From Caulobacter segnis (GTDB taxonomy: Bacteria > Pseudomonadota > Alphaproteobacteria > Caulobacterales > Caulobacteraceae): 40,892 bases of DNA. The translations under genes and the position numbers were made by a program. Where the stretch lies: positions 1-40,892 of the forward strand of contig NZ_QFQZ01000041.1 of NCBI RefSeq assembly GCF_003243465.1, given 5' to 3'. Positions within the stretch are counted from its first letter, which is position 1. The number at the start of each line of letters is the position of its first letter. The notes beneath the pieces were generated by a model. It did no database searches. It was not told where the DNA came from and saw nothing but the letters and a program-made list of their open reading frames with translations. Positions 26,544 to 35,197 of the stretch are shown here, piece by piece.

Positions 26544-29531
26544 TCATTCGCCCTCTCCGTCGTCGCCGGTGGTGGACCATTCGAACACCCGCGCCAGGTG
26601 GGCGTAGTCGCCGGGGTGCTCCTTCACGAACTGCGGGGCGACCCGCGAGCGGTAGGGTTCGCCCGGATCGTCATAGCGGGCGATCAGCTTGACGAGGCCG
26701 TCCATCGCCTTGCGCGCGGCCTCCTCGCTCTCGCCGCCGGACAGGGCGCGCACCTGCTCTTCGCCCGCCGGCCGCCGTCCGGTGACACGGACATAGGTCA
26801 GCTCGCCCGGCGCGGGGCTTCCAAGGTCCGGGAAGCCGCCGTTCATCAGGATCGCCGCCGTCAGGGTCAACTGCGGCGAGAAGCCGGTGTCGACCTGCTT
26901 CTGCGACGGCGCCGCGCCGGTCTTGTAGTCGAGGATGTGGGCCGTTCCGTCGGGCGTCGGCTCGATGCGATCGGCCTTGGCCGTCAGGGTGAAGGGGCGG
27001 CCGTTGATCGAGAGCTCCAGCTTGCCCTCGGCCTCGACCACGATCTTGCGGGCGTTGGCCCGCCGGTGGCGCTCCCAGTCGGCGACCCACTGGGCGGCCT
27101 CGCGGGCCAGGGCCTTCTCGCGGGCCAGGGCAGTGGGCGGCATGCCCGCGCCGACGAGGGCCTCGATATAGAAGCGCTCGAACACGGCGGCCGCGTCGGC
27201 GGGCACGGCGTCGGGATAGGTCTCGGCGAACTTTTCGAAGGCCGCGTGGATGGCCGTGCCGCGCGCGCGGGCCTCGACCGGCTCGTCGGGGCGCTCCAGC
27301 GGGTAGAGCTTGAGGATATCGCGGGCCCAGACGGCGTAGGGATCGCGGGTCAGGGCCTCGACGCGCGTGACGGCCATCTTGCGCGGCCGGTCCTCGACCG
27401 GCGGGGTCGGGGCAGGGCGGGCGATCGGGGCGTAGTGACCGGGCGCGTCGAGGGCGCGGACCCAGTCCAGCACGTCGTCGCGGCGGGGCAGGGCCAGGCC
27501 AGCGCCGGCGGCCAGGGTCTTCAGCCGCCACAGCCAGCGCGACTCGACGGCCGGCGCGCCGCCGCGCCGCTCGCAGTGGACCAGCACCACGTCGGGCGCG
27601 CTGGCGGCCTGGGCGAAGTCATGGGCGGTCAGGCCCACGCGGCGCTCGGGCGGCGGCAGGCCTAGGCGCTGTCGCATCGGCCGCGACAGGAAGGGATCGA
27701 TCGGCGCGCCCTGCGGCCAGACGCCTTCCTCCAGCCCCGCCAGCACCAGGCGGTCGGCGCGCACCAGGCGGGCCTCGATCGCGCCCAGGATGCGCAGGCG
27801 CGGGTGGGTGGCGCCGCCGACGCGGACGGTCTCCTCGTTGACCAGGCGGTCCAGGATGTCGGCGAAGGCCTGGGGCGAGGCGTCGGGCAAGGGCTCGCCG
27901 TCCTGGATCAGGGCCGCCATCAGCGCGCCCAGGCACTCGCCCGCGCCGCCGGCCCACAGGCGAGCCGGGGCGATCAGGCCTTCCAGCGCCTCGACCAGGG
28001 CCTTGGCCGCGTGACAGGGGCGGGCGTAGCCGTCGGCATAGGGGCTGGCGGCATGGTCAACGGCGGCCAGCACGCGCTCGCAGAGGGCGAGAGCCTTGGG
28101 CGCGTCCTTCAGGCGCGTCCGCAGAACCTTGACAGAGCTTGGCGCGGCGCCGCGCAGGCCCTTGCGTTCCAGCAGGGCGGCGGCCTCTCCCTCGTCCTCG
28201 CCCAGCACCAGCGGATGCTTGGCCACGGCCAGCAAGCGCACCGGATTGAGCGGCTCTTCGACGAGACGCGCCAAGTGCAGGGCCAGGATCGCCGAGCCGG
28301 CGGCGGCCAGCGGCGCGCCGGCCGAACTGTCGGGGATCACGCCCCAGCGCTGCAGGCGGGTCATGACCCGGCGGGCCAGGGTTTGGTCCGGCGTCACGAG
28401 GGCGGCGGTCTTGTCCGGCGTCTCCAGCGCCTCGCGCAGCAGCAAGGCGCAGGCGCCGGCGGCCTCTTCCTCGGCGCGGGCGGCGATGACGGAGAAGCCG
28501 GTCAGACCCTCGGCGATGGGGTCGAGGTCCGGCGCCTCGGCGCGCAGGGCGGCGATCTGGGCCAGCCAGTCGGCGGTGGCTTCGGCCGGGCGCAGGGCCT
28601 CGTTGACGATCCGGCGGCGCCAGCGGCCCCGGCTATCGGCATCGGGGACCCAGGCGCGGACGTCGCCACGCGCGACGCCGGCCCGGTCCAGCAGGCGCTT
28701 CATGGCGCCTTGCGGATGCTGCTCGCCCTGCGTCCCCTCGATCCGGGTCCAGGCGCTGTCGGCCAGGTCCTCGTCGAGGCCAGGCAGCACCACGGCGCCC
28801 TTCGGCGCGGCGGCGACGACGCGCAGCAGGTCGGCGGTGGCGGGCGCGGTGCCGGTCGAACCGGCGGCGACCAGCACCTCGGTCGGCGGGTTTTCCGACC
28901 ATTGCTTCTCCAGCGCGCGCAGCAGCCGCACGCGGCGCTCGGAGACGTCGATCAGGCCCAGCGTCTTCAGCCTCTCGGGCCAGGCGCGCAGCACGGCCTT
29001 CAGGAACCGCGCGGAGACCTGCCAGTGCTGGGCGAGGTCGCCTTCCGCCAAGCCGTCCAGCTTGTCGTCGAAATCGATCTCCTCGATCTGGCAGCTGTCG
29101 AGGAAGTCGGAGAGAGCCTTGGCCAGCTCCAGGGCCTGGACCGGACCCGGCTTGAACGACAGCAGACTCCCGTGATCGACGACCAGCCGCGCCAGCTCGA
29201 ACCGGCGACGGCGCGAGGCGATGGCGGGCGGCAGGTCGATGGCGAGCTCGCCGGGCTCGAATGGCGGCTCGCCCTCGTCGAGGTCGCCCAGCGGGCGGAT
29301 CTGCGGCAGCAGCAGGGCCCGTCCGCCGCCGACCGCCAGGAAGGCGTCGGCCAGGGCGCGGGCCCCGCGGCGGGTGGGCGTCAGGACCGTCGCGCGCGGC
29401 AGGGCTTCCGGGCCCAGCGGCTCCAAAGCATTCAGCAGGCCGCGCGCCAGATCGTCGACGAACGGCCGGTGCGCGGGTATCGAGAACCAGCGGGGCCCCT
29501 CACGGTCGAAGAAGGGTGCCGGGGCGCTCAT
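26544..29531 (-). CDS. addB: Double-strand-break repair protein AddB
   Basis: This 995-residue partner of AddA is of the alphaproteobacterial type. The N-terminal half has a helicase-like fold without a standard Walker A loop (LTPTRRGARALADAFL near the start), and the C-terminal RecB-family nuclease contains ILDYKTGAAPSQKQVD. Together with AddA it degrades one strand from each end until a Chi-like site. The ATG at 29531 overlaps the murU stop by 4 bases (ATGA), showing translational coupling. The stop is followed by a palindromic repeat element and then addA. Confidence 0.94.
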   Translation of the reverse strand: MSAPAPFFDREGPRWFSIPAHRPFVDDLARGLLNALEPLGPEALPRATVLTPTRRGARALADAFLAVGGGRALLLPQIRPLGDLDEGEPPFEPGELAIDLPPAIASRRRRFELARLVVDHGSLLSFKPGPVQALELAKALSDFLDSCQIEEIDFDDKLDGLAEGDLAQHWQVSARFLKAVLRAWPERLKTLGLIDVSERRVRLLRALEKQWSENPPTEVLVAAGSTGTAPATADLLRVVAAAPKGAVVLPGLDEDLADSAWTRIEGTQGEQHPQGAMKRLLDRAGVARGDVRAWVPDADSRGRWRRRIVNEALRPAEATADWLAQIAALRAEAPDLDPIAEGLTGFSVIAARAEEEAAGACALLLREALETPDKTAALVTPDQTLARRVMTRLQRWGVIPDSSAGAPLAAAGSAILALHLARLVEEPLNPVRLLAVAKHPLVLGEDEGEAAALLERKGLRGAAPSSVKVLRTRLKDAPKALALCERVLAAVDHAASPYADGYARPCHAAKALVEALEGLIAPARLWAGGAGECLGALMAALIQDGEPLPDASPQAFADILDRLVNEETVRVGGATHPRLRILGAIEARLVRADRLVLAGLEEGVWPQGAPIDPFLSRPMRQRLGLPPPERRVGLTAHDFAQAASAPDVVLVHCERRGGAPAVESRWLWRLKTLAAGAGLALPRRDDVLDWVRALDAPGHYAPIARPAPTPPVEDRPRKMAVTRVEALTRDPYAVWARDILKLYPLERPDEPVEARARGTAIHAAFEKFAETYPDAVPADAAAVFERFYIEALVGAGMPPTALAREKALAREAAQWVADWERHRRANARKIVVEAEGKLELSINGRPFTLTAKADRIEPTPDGTAHILDYKTGAAPSQKQVDTGFSPQLTLTAAILMNGGFPDLGSPAPGELTYVRVTGRRPAGEEQVRALSGGESEEAARKAMDGLVKLIARYDDPGEPYRSRVAPQFVKEHPGDYAHLARVFEWSTTGDDGEGE

Positions 29532-30265
29532 CTTTCAGCGAGTCTCGCTTCGGCGGCCAACTTGGCGTCGGGATCGCCCACGTGCATCCAGAGCCCGTCC
29601 GGCGCGACGCCATGGACGCGGTGATCGGCGGCCAGGCGCTTCCAGAGCGGCAGCAGCGAGAACGGGCCGTCTGGACCGTCGGCGGTGATCTCAGGCTTGC
29701 AGATATGCACGCCCACATAGACCAGCGGCGCCCTTTCGCCCGCGTCCTTGAAGCGAACGACCCCGTCCTCCAACAGGAAGATGTCGCCGCTGTCGTGGAA
29801 GCCCAGCGAGCCGCTGGTCGAGGCCAGCATCAGGCAGACGTCCATGGTGGCCGGGTCCCAGGCGGCCGCGACCGCGTCGACCGCCGCCGCGCCGTGCTCG
29901 ATCCAGATCGAGTCGATGTTGGCGACGAAGACGGGGCCGTCGCCCAGCAGCGGCAGGGCGTGCTTGATCCCGCCGCCCGTCTCCAGAGCCTTCGGGCGCT
30001 CGTCGGAGATGACAATGCGCGGTCCCAGCCCCTTGGTCTCGCGGGCCTTGAGGTGGGCTTCGACTAGGTCGGCGAAATAGTGGACATTGACCACGGCGGT
30101 CTCGACCCCGGCGGCGGCCAGGCGGTCCAGCATGTGGTCGATCAGCGGCTTGCCGGCGACCTCGACCAGGGCCTTGGGGCGGTCGTTGGTCAGGGGGCGC
30201 ATGCGCGTGCCGAGGCCCGCGGCCAGCACCATCGCGATCTTAGGAGCCATTGGCGGCCCGCTCAT
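29528..30265 (-). CDS. murU: N-acetylmuramate alpha-1-phosphate uridylyltransferase
   Basis: This 245-residue nucleotidyltransferase makes UDP-MurNAc from MurNAc-1-phosphate and UTP, the last recycling step before the peptidoglycan precursor pathway. The nucleotide-binding signature is LAAGLGTRMRPLT (14-26), followed by KALVEVAGKP and the metal-site region VFVANIDSIW. I chose ATG 30265, which overlaps the amgK stop as ATGA. ATG 30250, five codons later, is an alternative. The adjoining amgK makes the MurU assignment much stronger than a general sugar-nucleotide transferase. Confidence 0.9.
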   Translation of the reverse strand: MSGPPMAPKIAMVLAAGLGTRMRPLTNDRPKALVEVAGKPLIDHMLDRLAAAGVETAVVNVHYFADLVEAHLKARETKGLGPRIVISDERPKALETGGGIKHALPLLGDGPVFVANIDSIWIEHGAAAVDAVAAAWDPATMDVCLMLASTSGSLGFHDSGDIFLLEDGVVRFKDAGERAPLVYVGVHICKPEITADGPDGPFSLLPLWKRLAADHRVHGVAPDGLWMHVGDPDAKLAAEARLAER

Positions 30266-31371
30266 CGGCGCGTCTCCAGGGGCACGTGAGCGTCGAACCA
30301 GGCCTTGAGGTCGGCGAGCGCCGGATCGGCGAAGCAGACGTCCAGATAGACCCACAGGCGCGGGATGAAGTCGGCGTAGCGGGGCTTGCCGTCGCGGGTC
30401 ACCAGCCGCGCGAAGATGCCGAGGATCCGGATGATGTTGAGTGCGCCGAGCGCGTGGTAGTCCGCCAGGAAGGCCGTGCGGTCGAGCTCGGTCCGCGCCG
30501 CCAGGTAGCGGTCGAGGCAGGCCGCTTCCCGCTCGGGCGAGACCGTGCGGCGGGCGTCGTGCAGCAGCATCGACAGGTCCCAGGCCGGATGGGCCAGCAC
30601 CGCGTCCTGGAAGTCCAGCATGCCGACCCGCGCCGCGCCCTGGCGCTCCGGCAGCCAGATCAAGTTCTCGGCGTGATAGTCGCGGTGGCAGAAGACGGTG
30701 GCCTCGGCCTCGCCCTTGGCGCGGATCGGCGCCCAAATCGCCTCCCATTCCGCCAAGGCGGCGGCGTCAAAGGTCACGTCCCGGAACTTCGGCTGCCACT
30801 CGACGAACAGGTCGTGGGCCGTCTTCAGGGCCAGACCGTCATAGGTCAGCAGCGGCCAGCTCGATCCGTCATAGCTCAGCACCTTCGGCGTCGGCGCGGC
30901 GTGCATGATGAGCAGGCCGTCGATCGCGGCGTCATACAGTGGCCCCTCGTCGCTGCCGGCCTCGATCACGCGGGCGTAGAGGTCATCGCCCAGATCTTCG
31001 AGCACCGCCAAGCCCGTCGCCGCGTCGGCGGCGAGCACCTTGGGGGCGGAGAGACCCTGGGCCTTCAGCCAGCCCGCGCAGGCGACGAAGGCGTCTACCC
31101 GCCCGGCCGCCAAGCGGTAGAGCGCGTTGAAGCCCAGCGCCGCGCGCTGTTCCGGCGTCGCGTCCGGCGGGCAGGGCGCGGTCTCCAGCGACGGCGGCTG
31201 GTCCATGAAGATGAAACTCTGCTCGCCCCGATGCAGGCGCTCGTAGCTTCGCGTCGAGGCGTCGCCGCCCAGCGGCTGGCGGCGGACGTCGCCGAAGCCG
31301 TGGGCCTCCAGGAATGCGGCCTTGGCCGCTTCACGTTCAGGATTCAAGGGAACGTCCTTCGAAACTACCAT
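30262..31371 (-). CDS. amgK: Anomeric N-acetylmuramate/N-acetylglucosamine kinase
   Basis: This 369-residue member of the aminoglycoside-phosphotransferase fold phosphorylates C1 of MurNAc or GlcNAc during cell-wall recycling. The catalytic loop is CHRDYHAENLIW (228-239, with D231 and N236), and the metal-binding motif is LDFQDA (D253). The N-terminal GGDASTRSYERL matches AmgK. In Pseudomonas and Caulobacter, AmgK with MurU bypasses de novo MurNAc synthesis and lowers fosfomycin sensitivity. It overlaps the end of tsaE by 35 bases and couples to murU. Confidence 0.92.
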   Translation of the reverse strand: MVVSKDVPLNPEREAAKAAFLEAHGFGDVRRQPLGGDASTRSYERLHRGEQSFIFMDQPPSLETAPCPPDATPEQRAALGFNALYRLAAGRVDAFVACAGWLKAQGLSAPKVLAADAATGLAVLEDLGDDLYARVIEAGSDEGPLYDAAIDGLLIMHAAPTPKVLSYDGSSWPLLTYDGLALKTAHDLFVEWQPKFRDVTFDAAALAEWEAIWAPIRAKGEAEATVFCHRDYHAENLIWLPERQGAARVGMLDFQDAVLAHPAWDLSMLLHDARRTVSPEREAACLDRYLAARTELDRTAFLADYHALGALNIIRILGIFARLVTRDGKPRYADFIPRLWVYLDVCFADPALADLKAWFDAHVPLETRR

Positions 31372-31783
31372 GTCCGACGAGCGTGGCGCGTCGCGCGTCG
31401 CCGTCCAGGGCGATGTCTATATCGAGCCGATTTGGCGGCAAACGCCCTTCCAGTCGCTGCGGCCACTCGATCAGGGCGACGCCGCCGTCCAGCGCCTCGT
31501 CCAGGCCGATCTCATAGGCCTCGTCGGGATCGGTCAGGCGGTAGAGATCGAAGTGGGCGAGGGAGAAGCCAGGCGTATCGTAGAACTGCACCAGGGTGAA
31601 GGTCGGGCTCGGCACCTCCTCGTCCGGCGTCGTCAGGGCGCGGATCAAGGCGCGGGCCAGGGTCGACTTGCCGGCGCCCAGCGGACCGGTCATGCAGATT
31701 GCGTCGCCGGGGCGCAAGCTCGCCGCCAGCTGGCGACCCAGCGCCTGGGTGGCGGCCTCGTCGGCCAGGGGAAAGGTGTTCAT
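31337..31783 (-). CDS. tsaE: tRNA t6A37 biosynthesis ATPase TsaE
   Basis: This 148-residue P-loop protein works with TsaB, TsaD and TsaC in making N6-threonylcarbamoyl-adenosine at position 37 of ANN-decoding tRNAs. Walker A is GPLGAGKS (33-40). The family-specific PSPTFTLVQ and the IEWPQRLEG stretch are present. I chose ATG 31783, which has GGGGTGAAG directly before it and gives the standard length. The frame is open for 32 more codons but these look non-coding. It heads the tsaE-amgK-murU-addB-addA run. Confidence 0.93.
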   Translation of the reverse strand: MNTFPLADEAATQALGRQLAASLRPGDAICMTGPLGAGKSTLARALIRALTTPDEEVPSPTFTLVQFYDTPGFSLAHFDLYRLTDPDEAYEIGLDEALDGGVALIEWPQRLEGRLPPNRLDIDIALDGDARRATLVGHGSFEGRSLES

Positions 31784-31869
31784 CTTCACCCCATAGCGCG
31801 TCGCTCCGGCCATGTTGAGGGCGCAAAGCCCTTTCCCCCGCGCCGCGCACGCGCTAACCGCAATGCCCG

Positions 31870-32988
31870 ATGCCGACATCCCTTCGCACCGCCTATCGCG
31901 AGCGCCTGGCCCAGGGCGAGATCCGCCCCGACGCCGCCCAGGCCGCCGCCGTCGAGGCTCTGTCGCGGCTGGAAGCCGACCTGGACTCCGCCGGCGAGCC
32001 CGGCTTCTCGCTGTTCGGCCGCAAGCCCAAGAGCCAGCGCGGCGTTTATCTGTGGGGCCCGGTCGGGCGGGGGAAGTCCATGCTGATGGACCTGTTCTTC
32101 GACAGCGCGCCAGTCGCCAAGAAGCGGCGGATTCACTTCCACGCCTTCATGGCCGAGGTCCACGCCGACATCGACGCTTGGCGCAAGGGCGACGCGGCGG
32201 CGCGCAAGGCGCGCTTTGGCCAGTCCAAGGGCGACGATCCGATCGCGCCGACCGCGGAGCTGATCGCCCAGAACGCCCGCCTGCTGTGCTTCGACGAGCT
32301 GCAGGTCACCGACATCGCCGACGCCATGATCCTGGGGCGGCTGTTCGAGGCCCTGTTCGCGCGCGGCGTGACTCTGGTGGCGACCTCGAACCGGCCGCCG
32401 GAGGACCTCTACAAGGACGGACTGAACCGCCAGCTCTTCCTGCCCTTCATCGACATGCTGAAGTCGGCGCTGGACATCGTCGCCGTGCGCGGACCGGTCG
32501 ACTTCCGGCTGGACCGCCTGCGCGCCGCCCGCACCTGGCTGTCGCCGATCGACAAGGCCAGCCAGGCCGAGTTCGAGCGGCTGTGGGCCGACATGCTGGA
32601 CGGCGCGCCGGAGACGGGCGCGACGCTGGAGGTGCTGGGCCGCAAGATGCGACTGCCGCGCGCGTCCGGCGGCCTCGTCCGCGCCTCGTTCGCCAGCCTT
32701 TGCCAGCAGGCGCTGGGGCCCCAGGACTACCTGGCCCTGGCCGAGCGCTTCCACACGGTCTTTCTCGAGGACGTGCCGTGCCTGACGCCCGCCCGGCGCG
32801 ACGCCGCCAAGCGGTTCAACACCCTGATCGACGCCCTCTACGAAGCCGACGCCAAGCTGGTGGCCCTGGCCGAGGCCGAGCCCGAGGCCCTTTATCCCGA
32901 GGGCGACGGCGCCTTTGAATTCGAGCGCACCGTTTCCCGCCTGCAGGAAATGCGATCGGCCGACTATGTCTCGCGCGTCCGCGATTGA
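31870..32988 (+). CDS. zapE: AFG1-like ATPase / cell-division protein ZapE
   Basis: This 372-residue AAA-type ATPase is related to mitochondrial AFG1/Lace1 and E. coli ZapE, which binds FtsZ and is needed under stress. Walker A is GPVGRGKS (63-70), and Walker B is LLCFDELQVTDIADAMIL. The arginine-rich TLVATSNRPPEDLY is typical. It is divergent from tsaE across 86 bases. In Alphaproteobacteria the protein may act in mitochondrial-like protein quality control rather than division, so the name follows the family. Confidence 0.92.
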   Translation: MPTSLRTAYRERLAQGEIRPDAAQAAAVEALSRLEADLDSAGEPGFSLFGRKPKSQRGVYLWGPVGRGKSMLMDLFFDSAPVAKKRRIHFHAFMAEVHADIDAWRKGDAAARKARFGQSKGDDPIAPTAELIAQNARLLCFDELQVTDIADAMILGRLFEALFARGVTLVATSNRPPEDLYKDGLNRQLFLPFIDMLKSALDIVAVRGPVDFRLDRLRAARTWLSPIDKASQAEFERLWADMLDGAPETGATLEVLGRKMRLPRASGGLVRASFASLCQQALGPQDYLALAERFHTVFLEDVPCLTPARRDAAKRFNTLIDALYEADAKLVALAEAEPEALYPEGDGAFEFERTVSRLQEMRSADYVSRVRD

Positions 32989-33002
32989 GTGAGGAGCACC
33001 GC

Positions 33003-33590
33003 ATGTCCGTCCAAGATCGCGTCCGCGTCCGCGAGACCAAGCTTCTGTCCGACAAATGGTACGTCCTGAAGACCACGACCTTCGACTGGAAGCGGCGCGA
33101 CGGGACCTGGCAGACCCAGAGCCGCGAGCACTACGACCGGGGCAATGGCGCTGTGCTGCTGCCCTACAACCTCGCCAACCGAACCGTGCTGCTGGTCAAG
33201 CAGTTCCGCTATCCGGCCTTCGTCAACGGCTACGACGATCTTCTGATCGAGGCGGCGGCGGGGCTTCTCGACAACGCCGAGCCCGAAGCGCGCATCCGCG
33301 CCGAGGTCGAGGAAGAGCTGGGTTATCGCCTGGGCGAGGTCCGCAAGGTGTTCGAGGCCTTCATGAGCCCAGGCTCTGTGACCGAGATCCTGCACTTCTT
33401 CGTCGCCGAATACGACGCCTCGATGCGGATCGGCGAGGGCGGCGGTCATCCCGACGAGGGCGAGGACATCGAGGTGCTGGAATTGGCGATCGACGAGGCC
33501 CTGGCCATGATCGCCGATGGCCGTATCCGTGACGCCAAGACCATCATGCTGCTGCAGCACCTAGCCCTGACGGTGTTCGCCAAGCTCTAA
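33003..33590 (+). CDS. nudK: Nudix hydrolase, NudK-type GDP-mannose pyrophosphatase
   Basis: This 195-residue protein closely follows the E. coli NudK pattern, including AAAGLLDNAEPEARIRAEVEEELGY (the Nudix box region, metal-binding Glu run EVEEE), FMSPGSVTEILHFFVAEY and GEDIEVLEL. NudK hydrolyses GDP-mannose and related nucleotide sugars. I chose ATG 33003 because GTGAGGAG lies 5 bases before it, 15 bases after the zapE stop. Its stop codon interlocks with that of the convergent HWE kinase gene (4-base overlap). Confidence 0.9.
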   Translation: MSVQDRVRVRETKLLSDKWYVLKTTTFDWKRRDGTWQTQSREHYDRGNGAVLLPYNLANRTVLLVKQFRYPAFVNGYDDLLIEAAAGLLDNAEPEARIRAEVEEELGYRLGEVRKVFEAFMSPGSVTEILHFFVAEYDASMRIGEGGGHPDEGEDIEVLELAIDEALAMIADGRIRDAKTIMLLQHLALTVFAKL

Positions 33591-35017
33591 AAAGCGTGGG
33601 CGAGCGGGGCGTCGAAGCGGACCACGAGGCCGGATTCGTCATAGTCGAAGGCGATGTGGCCGCGCAGCTCGCCGGTGATGCTGCGCTCGATCAGCCTTGA
33701 GCCGAAGCCTCGGCGTCTGGGTTGCGCGACGGGTGGTCCGCCGATCTCGCGCCATTCGAAGACCAGGCTGCCTTCGCCGGTGACGGACCAGCTCAGCATC
33801 AGCCTGCCGGCGGTCGACAGCGAGCCGTACTTGGCGGCGTTGGTCGCCAATTCATGGAACACCATCCCGAGAGAGAGCGCCACGCGAGCGGGCAGGTGGA
33901 CGTCCTCGCCGTCCATCGCGACGCGCTCGGCGCCGTAGGGACCCAGCTCCTGACTGAGGATCTGCCGCAGACCAGCGCCGGCCCACTGGCTGTCGGTCAG
34001 GGCGTTGTGGGTCTGGGACAGGGCCAGCAGGCGCGACTCGAAGGCCTCGGCGAACGCGGCCGGATCGCCGGCGCCGCGCAAGGTCTGCTGGGCGATCGCC
34101 TGTACGGTGGCCAGGGTGTTCTTGACCCGGTGGTTCAGCTCGTCGAGCAGCAGCCGCTGGCGCTCGTCGGCCTGCACCTGATCCGTGATGTCGACGCCTT
34201 CGACGAAGACGCCGGAGGCGGTTCCGTCCGGCTCGATGATCGGCTGGTAGACGAAGTCGAGGTAACGCTCCTCGAGCGGCGCGCCATCTTCCCGGTGAAG
34301 GGCGACCTTCACCCGGCGGCCGACAAACGCTTCCCGGCTGGTCAGGACCCGATCGAGGAGGTCGATGAAGCCTTGCTCCGCCACTTCCGGCAGGGCGTCT
34401 CGCAACGGCAGGCCCGTCACCTCGCGGTCGCCGATCAATTGGCTGTAGGCGTTGTTGACCAGGTCGAAGACGTGGTCGGGGCCGCGCAGCACCGCCATGA
34501 AGCTTGGAGCCTGCATGAACAGGTTGCGCAGCTGTCGGCTCTGAGACTGCACAGTTTCCGCCCGCCGTAGCACGTCGTCGCCCAGCATGGCCGCCGAGCG
34601 CGAGCCGAAAGCGGCTTCCTTCAGGCGCTGGATCGCCGTTACGTCCTGGGTGTGCTGGAGAATGTAGCGAACCGCGCCGGTCTCGTCGGGAATCGGCGTG
34701 TGGGTGGCGCTCCAGATCCGGTCCTCGAAGCCGCCCCCCAGATGCGCGGGGCGCTCGATAGCATAGTGGATAAGGGGCAATTCGGTGACTTCGCCGGTGT
34801 CGCGAGCTCGGACCAGCGCCCCCTCGACCTGGGCGCGGCTCTCGCCCTCGGAGGGAAAGGCGTCGAAGACGAACATGCCCTCGATCTCATCCCATCGCCT
34901 ATGAAGCGTGTTCAAATAGGTCGCGTTCGCGGCGACGTATCGAAGATCGCGGTCGACCAACATGTACGGCGAGGGGATGCGATCGAATATTTCGCGAAAA
35001 TCGATCGTCTCGCTCAT
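33587..35017 (-). CDS. HWE-family histidine kinase with two PAS domains
   Basis: This 476-residue cytoplasmic sensor kinase has PAS1 (about 10-130), PAS2 (about 165-285) and an HWE kinase core (290-476). The phosphoacceptor is H296 in LLDELNHRVKNTLATVQ. The N-box FHELATNAAKYGSLS (387-401) has the characteristic His388, and the G1-region W422-R-E424 completes the HWE signature. No membrane segment is seen. Such kinases often feed the PhyR/NepR/EcfG general stress pathway. In agreement, an exact GGAAC-N16-CGTT promoter lies just upstream. No partner response regulator is adjacent. Confidence 0.93.
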   Translation of the reverse strand: MSETIDFREIFDRIPSPYMLVDRDLRYVAANATYLNTLHRRWDEIEGMFVFDAFPSEGESRAQVEGALVRARDTGEVTELPLIHYAIERPAHLGGGFEDRIWSATHTPIPDETGAVRYILQHTQDVTAIQRLKEAAFGSRSAAMLGDDVLRRAETVQSQSRQLRNLFMQAPSFMAVLRGPDHVFDLVNNAYSQLIGDREVTGLPLRDALPEVAEQGFIDLLDRVLTSREAFVGRRVKVALHREDGAPLEERYLDFVYQPIIEPDGTASGVFVEGVDITDQVQADERQRLLLDELNHRVKNTLATVQAIAQQTLRGAGDPAAFAEAFESRLLALSQTHNALTDSQWAGAGLRQILSQELGPYGAERVAMDGEDVHLPARVALSLGMVFHELATNAAKYGSLSTAGRLMLSWSVTGEGSLVFEWREIGGPPVAQPRRRGFGSRLIERSITGELRGHIAFDYDESGLVVRFDAPLAHAF

Positions 35018-35051
35018 CTGAAGCCCAGCCCACCCCGTAACGATCGACGAT

Positions 35052-35076
35052 AACGCAAGCTACGCCTTACTGTTCC
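35052..35076 (-). promoter_or_regulatory. EcfG/sigma-T-type promoter of the HWE kinase
   Basis: On the minus strand, GGAAC (35076-35072) and CGTT (35055-35052) are separated by exactly 16 bases, the known consensus for the alphaproteobacterial general-stress sigma factor (sigma-T in Caulobacter). The implied start site is about 28 bases before the kinase ATG at 35017. Confidence 0.7.
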
Positions 35077-35097
35077 GCGGGGATACCGGTGATGGGG

Positions 35098-35114
35098 TTG
35101 AGAACGTTTCTCAA
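35098..35114. promoter_or_regulatory. 17-base perfect palindrome upstream of sdhC
   Basis: TTGAGAA-CGT-TTCTCAA has 7-bp perfect arms and a 3-base centre. Its centre is about 24 bases before the -35 box of the likely sdh promoter and about 30 bases upstream of the kinase -35 box, so it could serve either divergent gene. The binding protein is not known. Confidence 0.5.
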
Positions 35115-35129
35115 GAGGGCGCCGTTTAA

Positions 35130-35156
35130 TTGACAGCTAAGTCCCCACGCTTAAAA
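35130..35156 (+). promoter_or_regulatory. Likely housekeeping promoter of the sdh operon
   Basis: TTGACAG (35130-35136), 12 bases, then GCTTAAAA (35149-35156) closely matches the Caulobacter sigma-73 pattern TTGACGS-N10-14-GCTANAWC. It lies about 40 bases before the sdhC ATG. Confidence 0.6.
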
Positions 35157-35197
35157 GCATCCCGCAACGCAAAAAGGCTACTGAGGTTGGACCTCCC

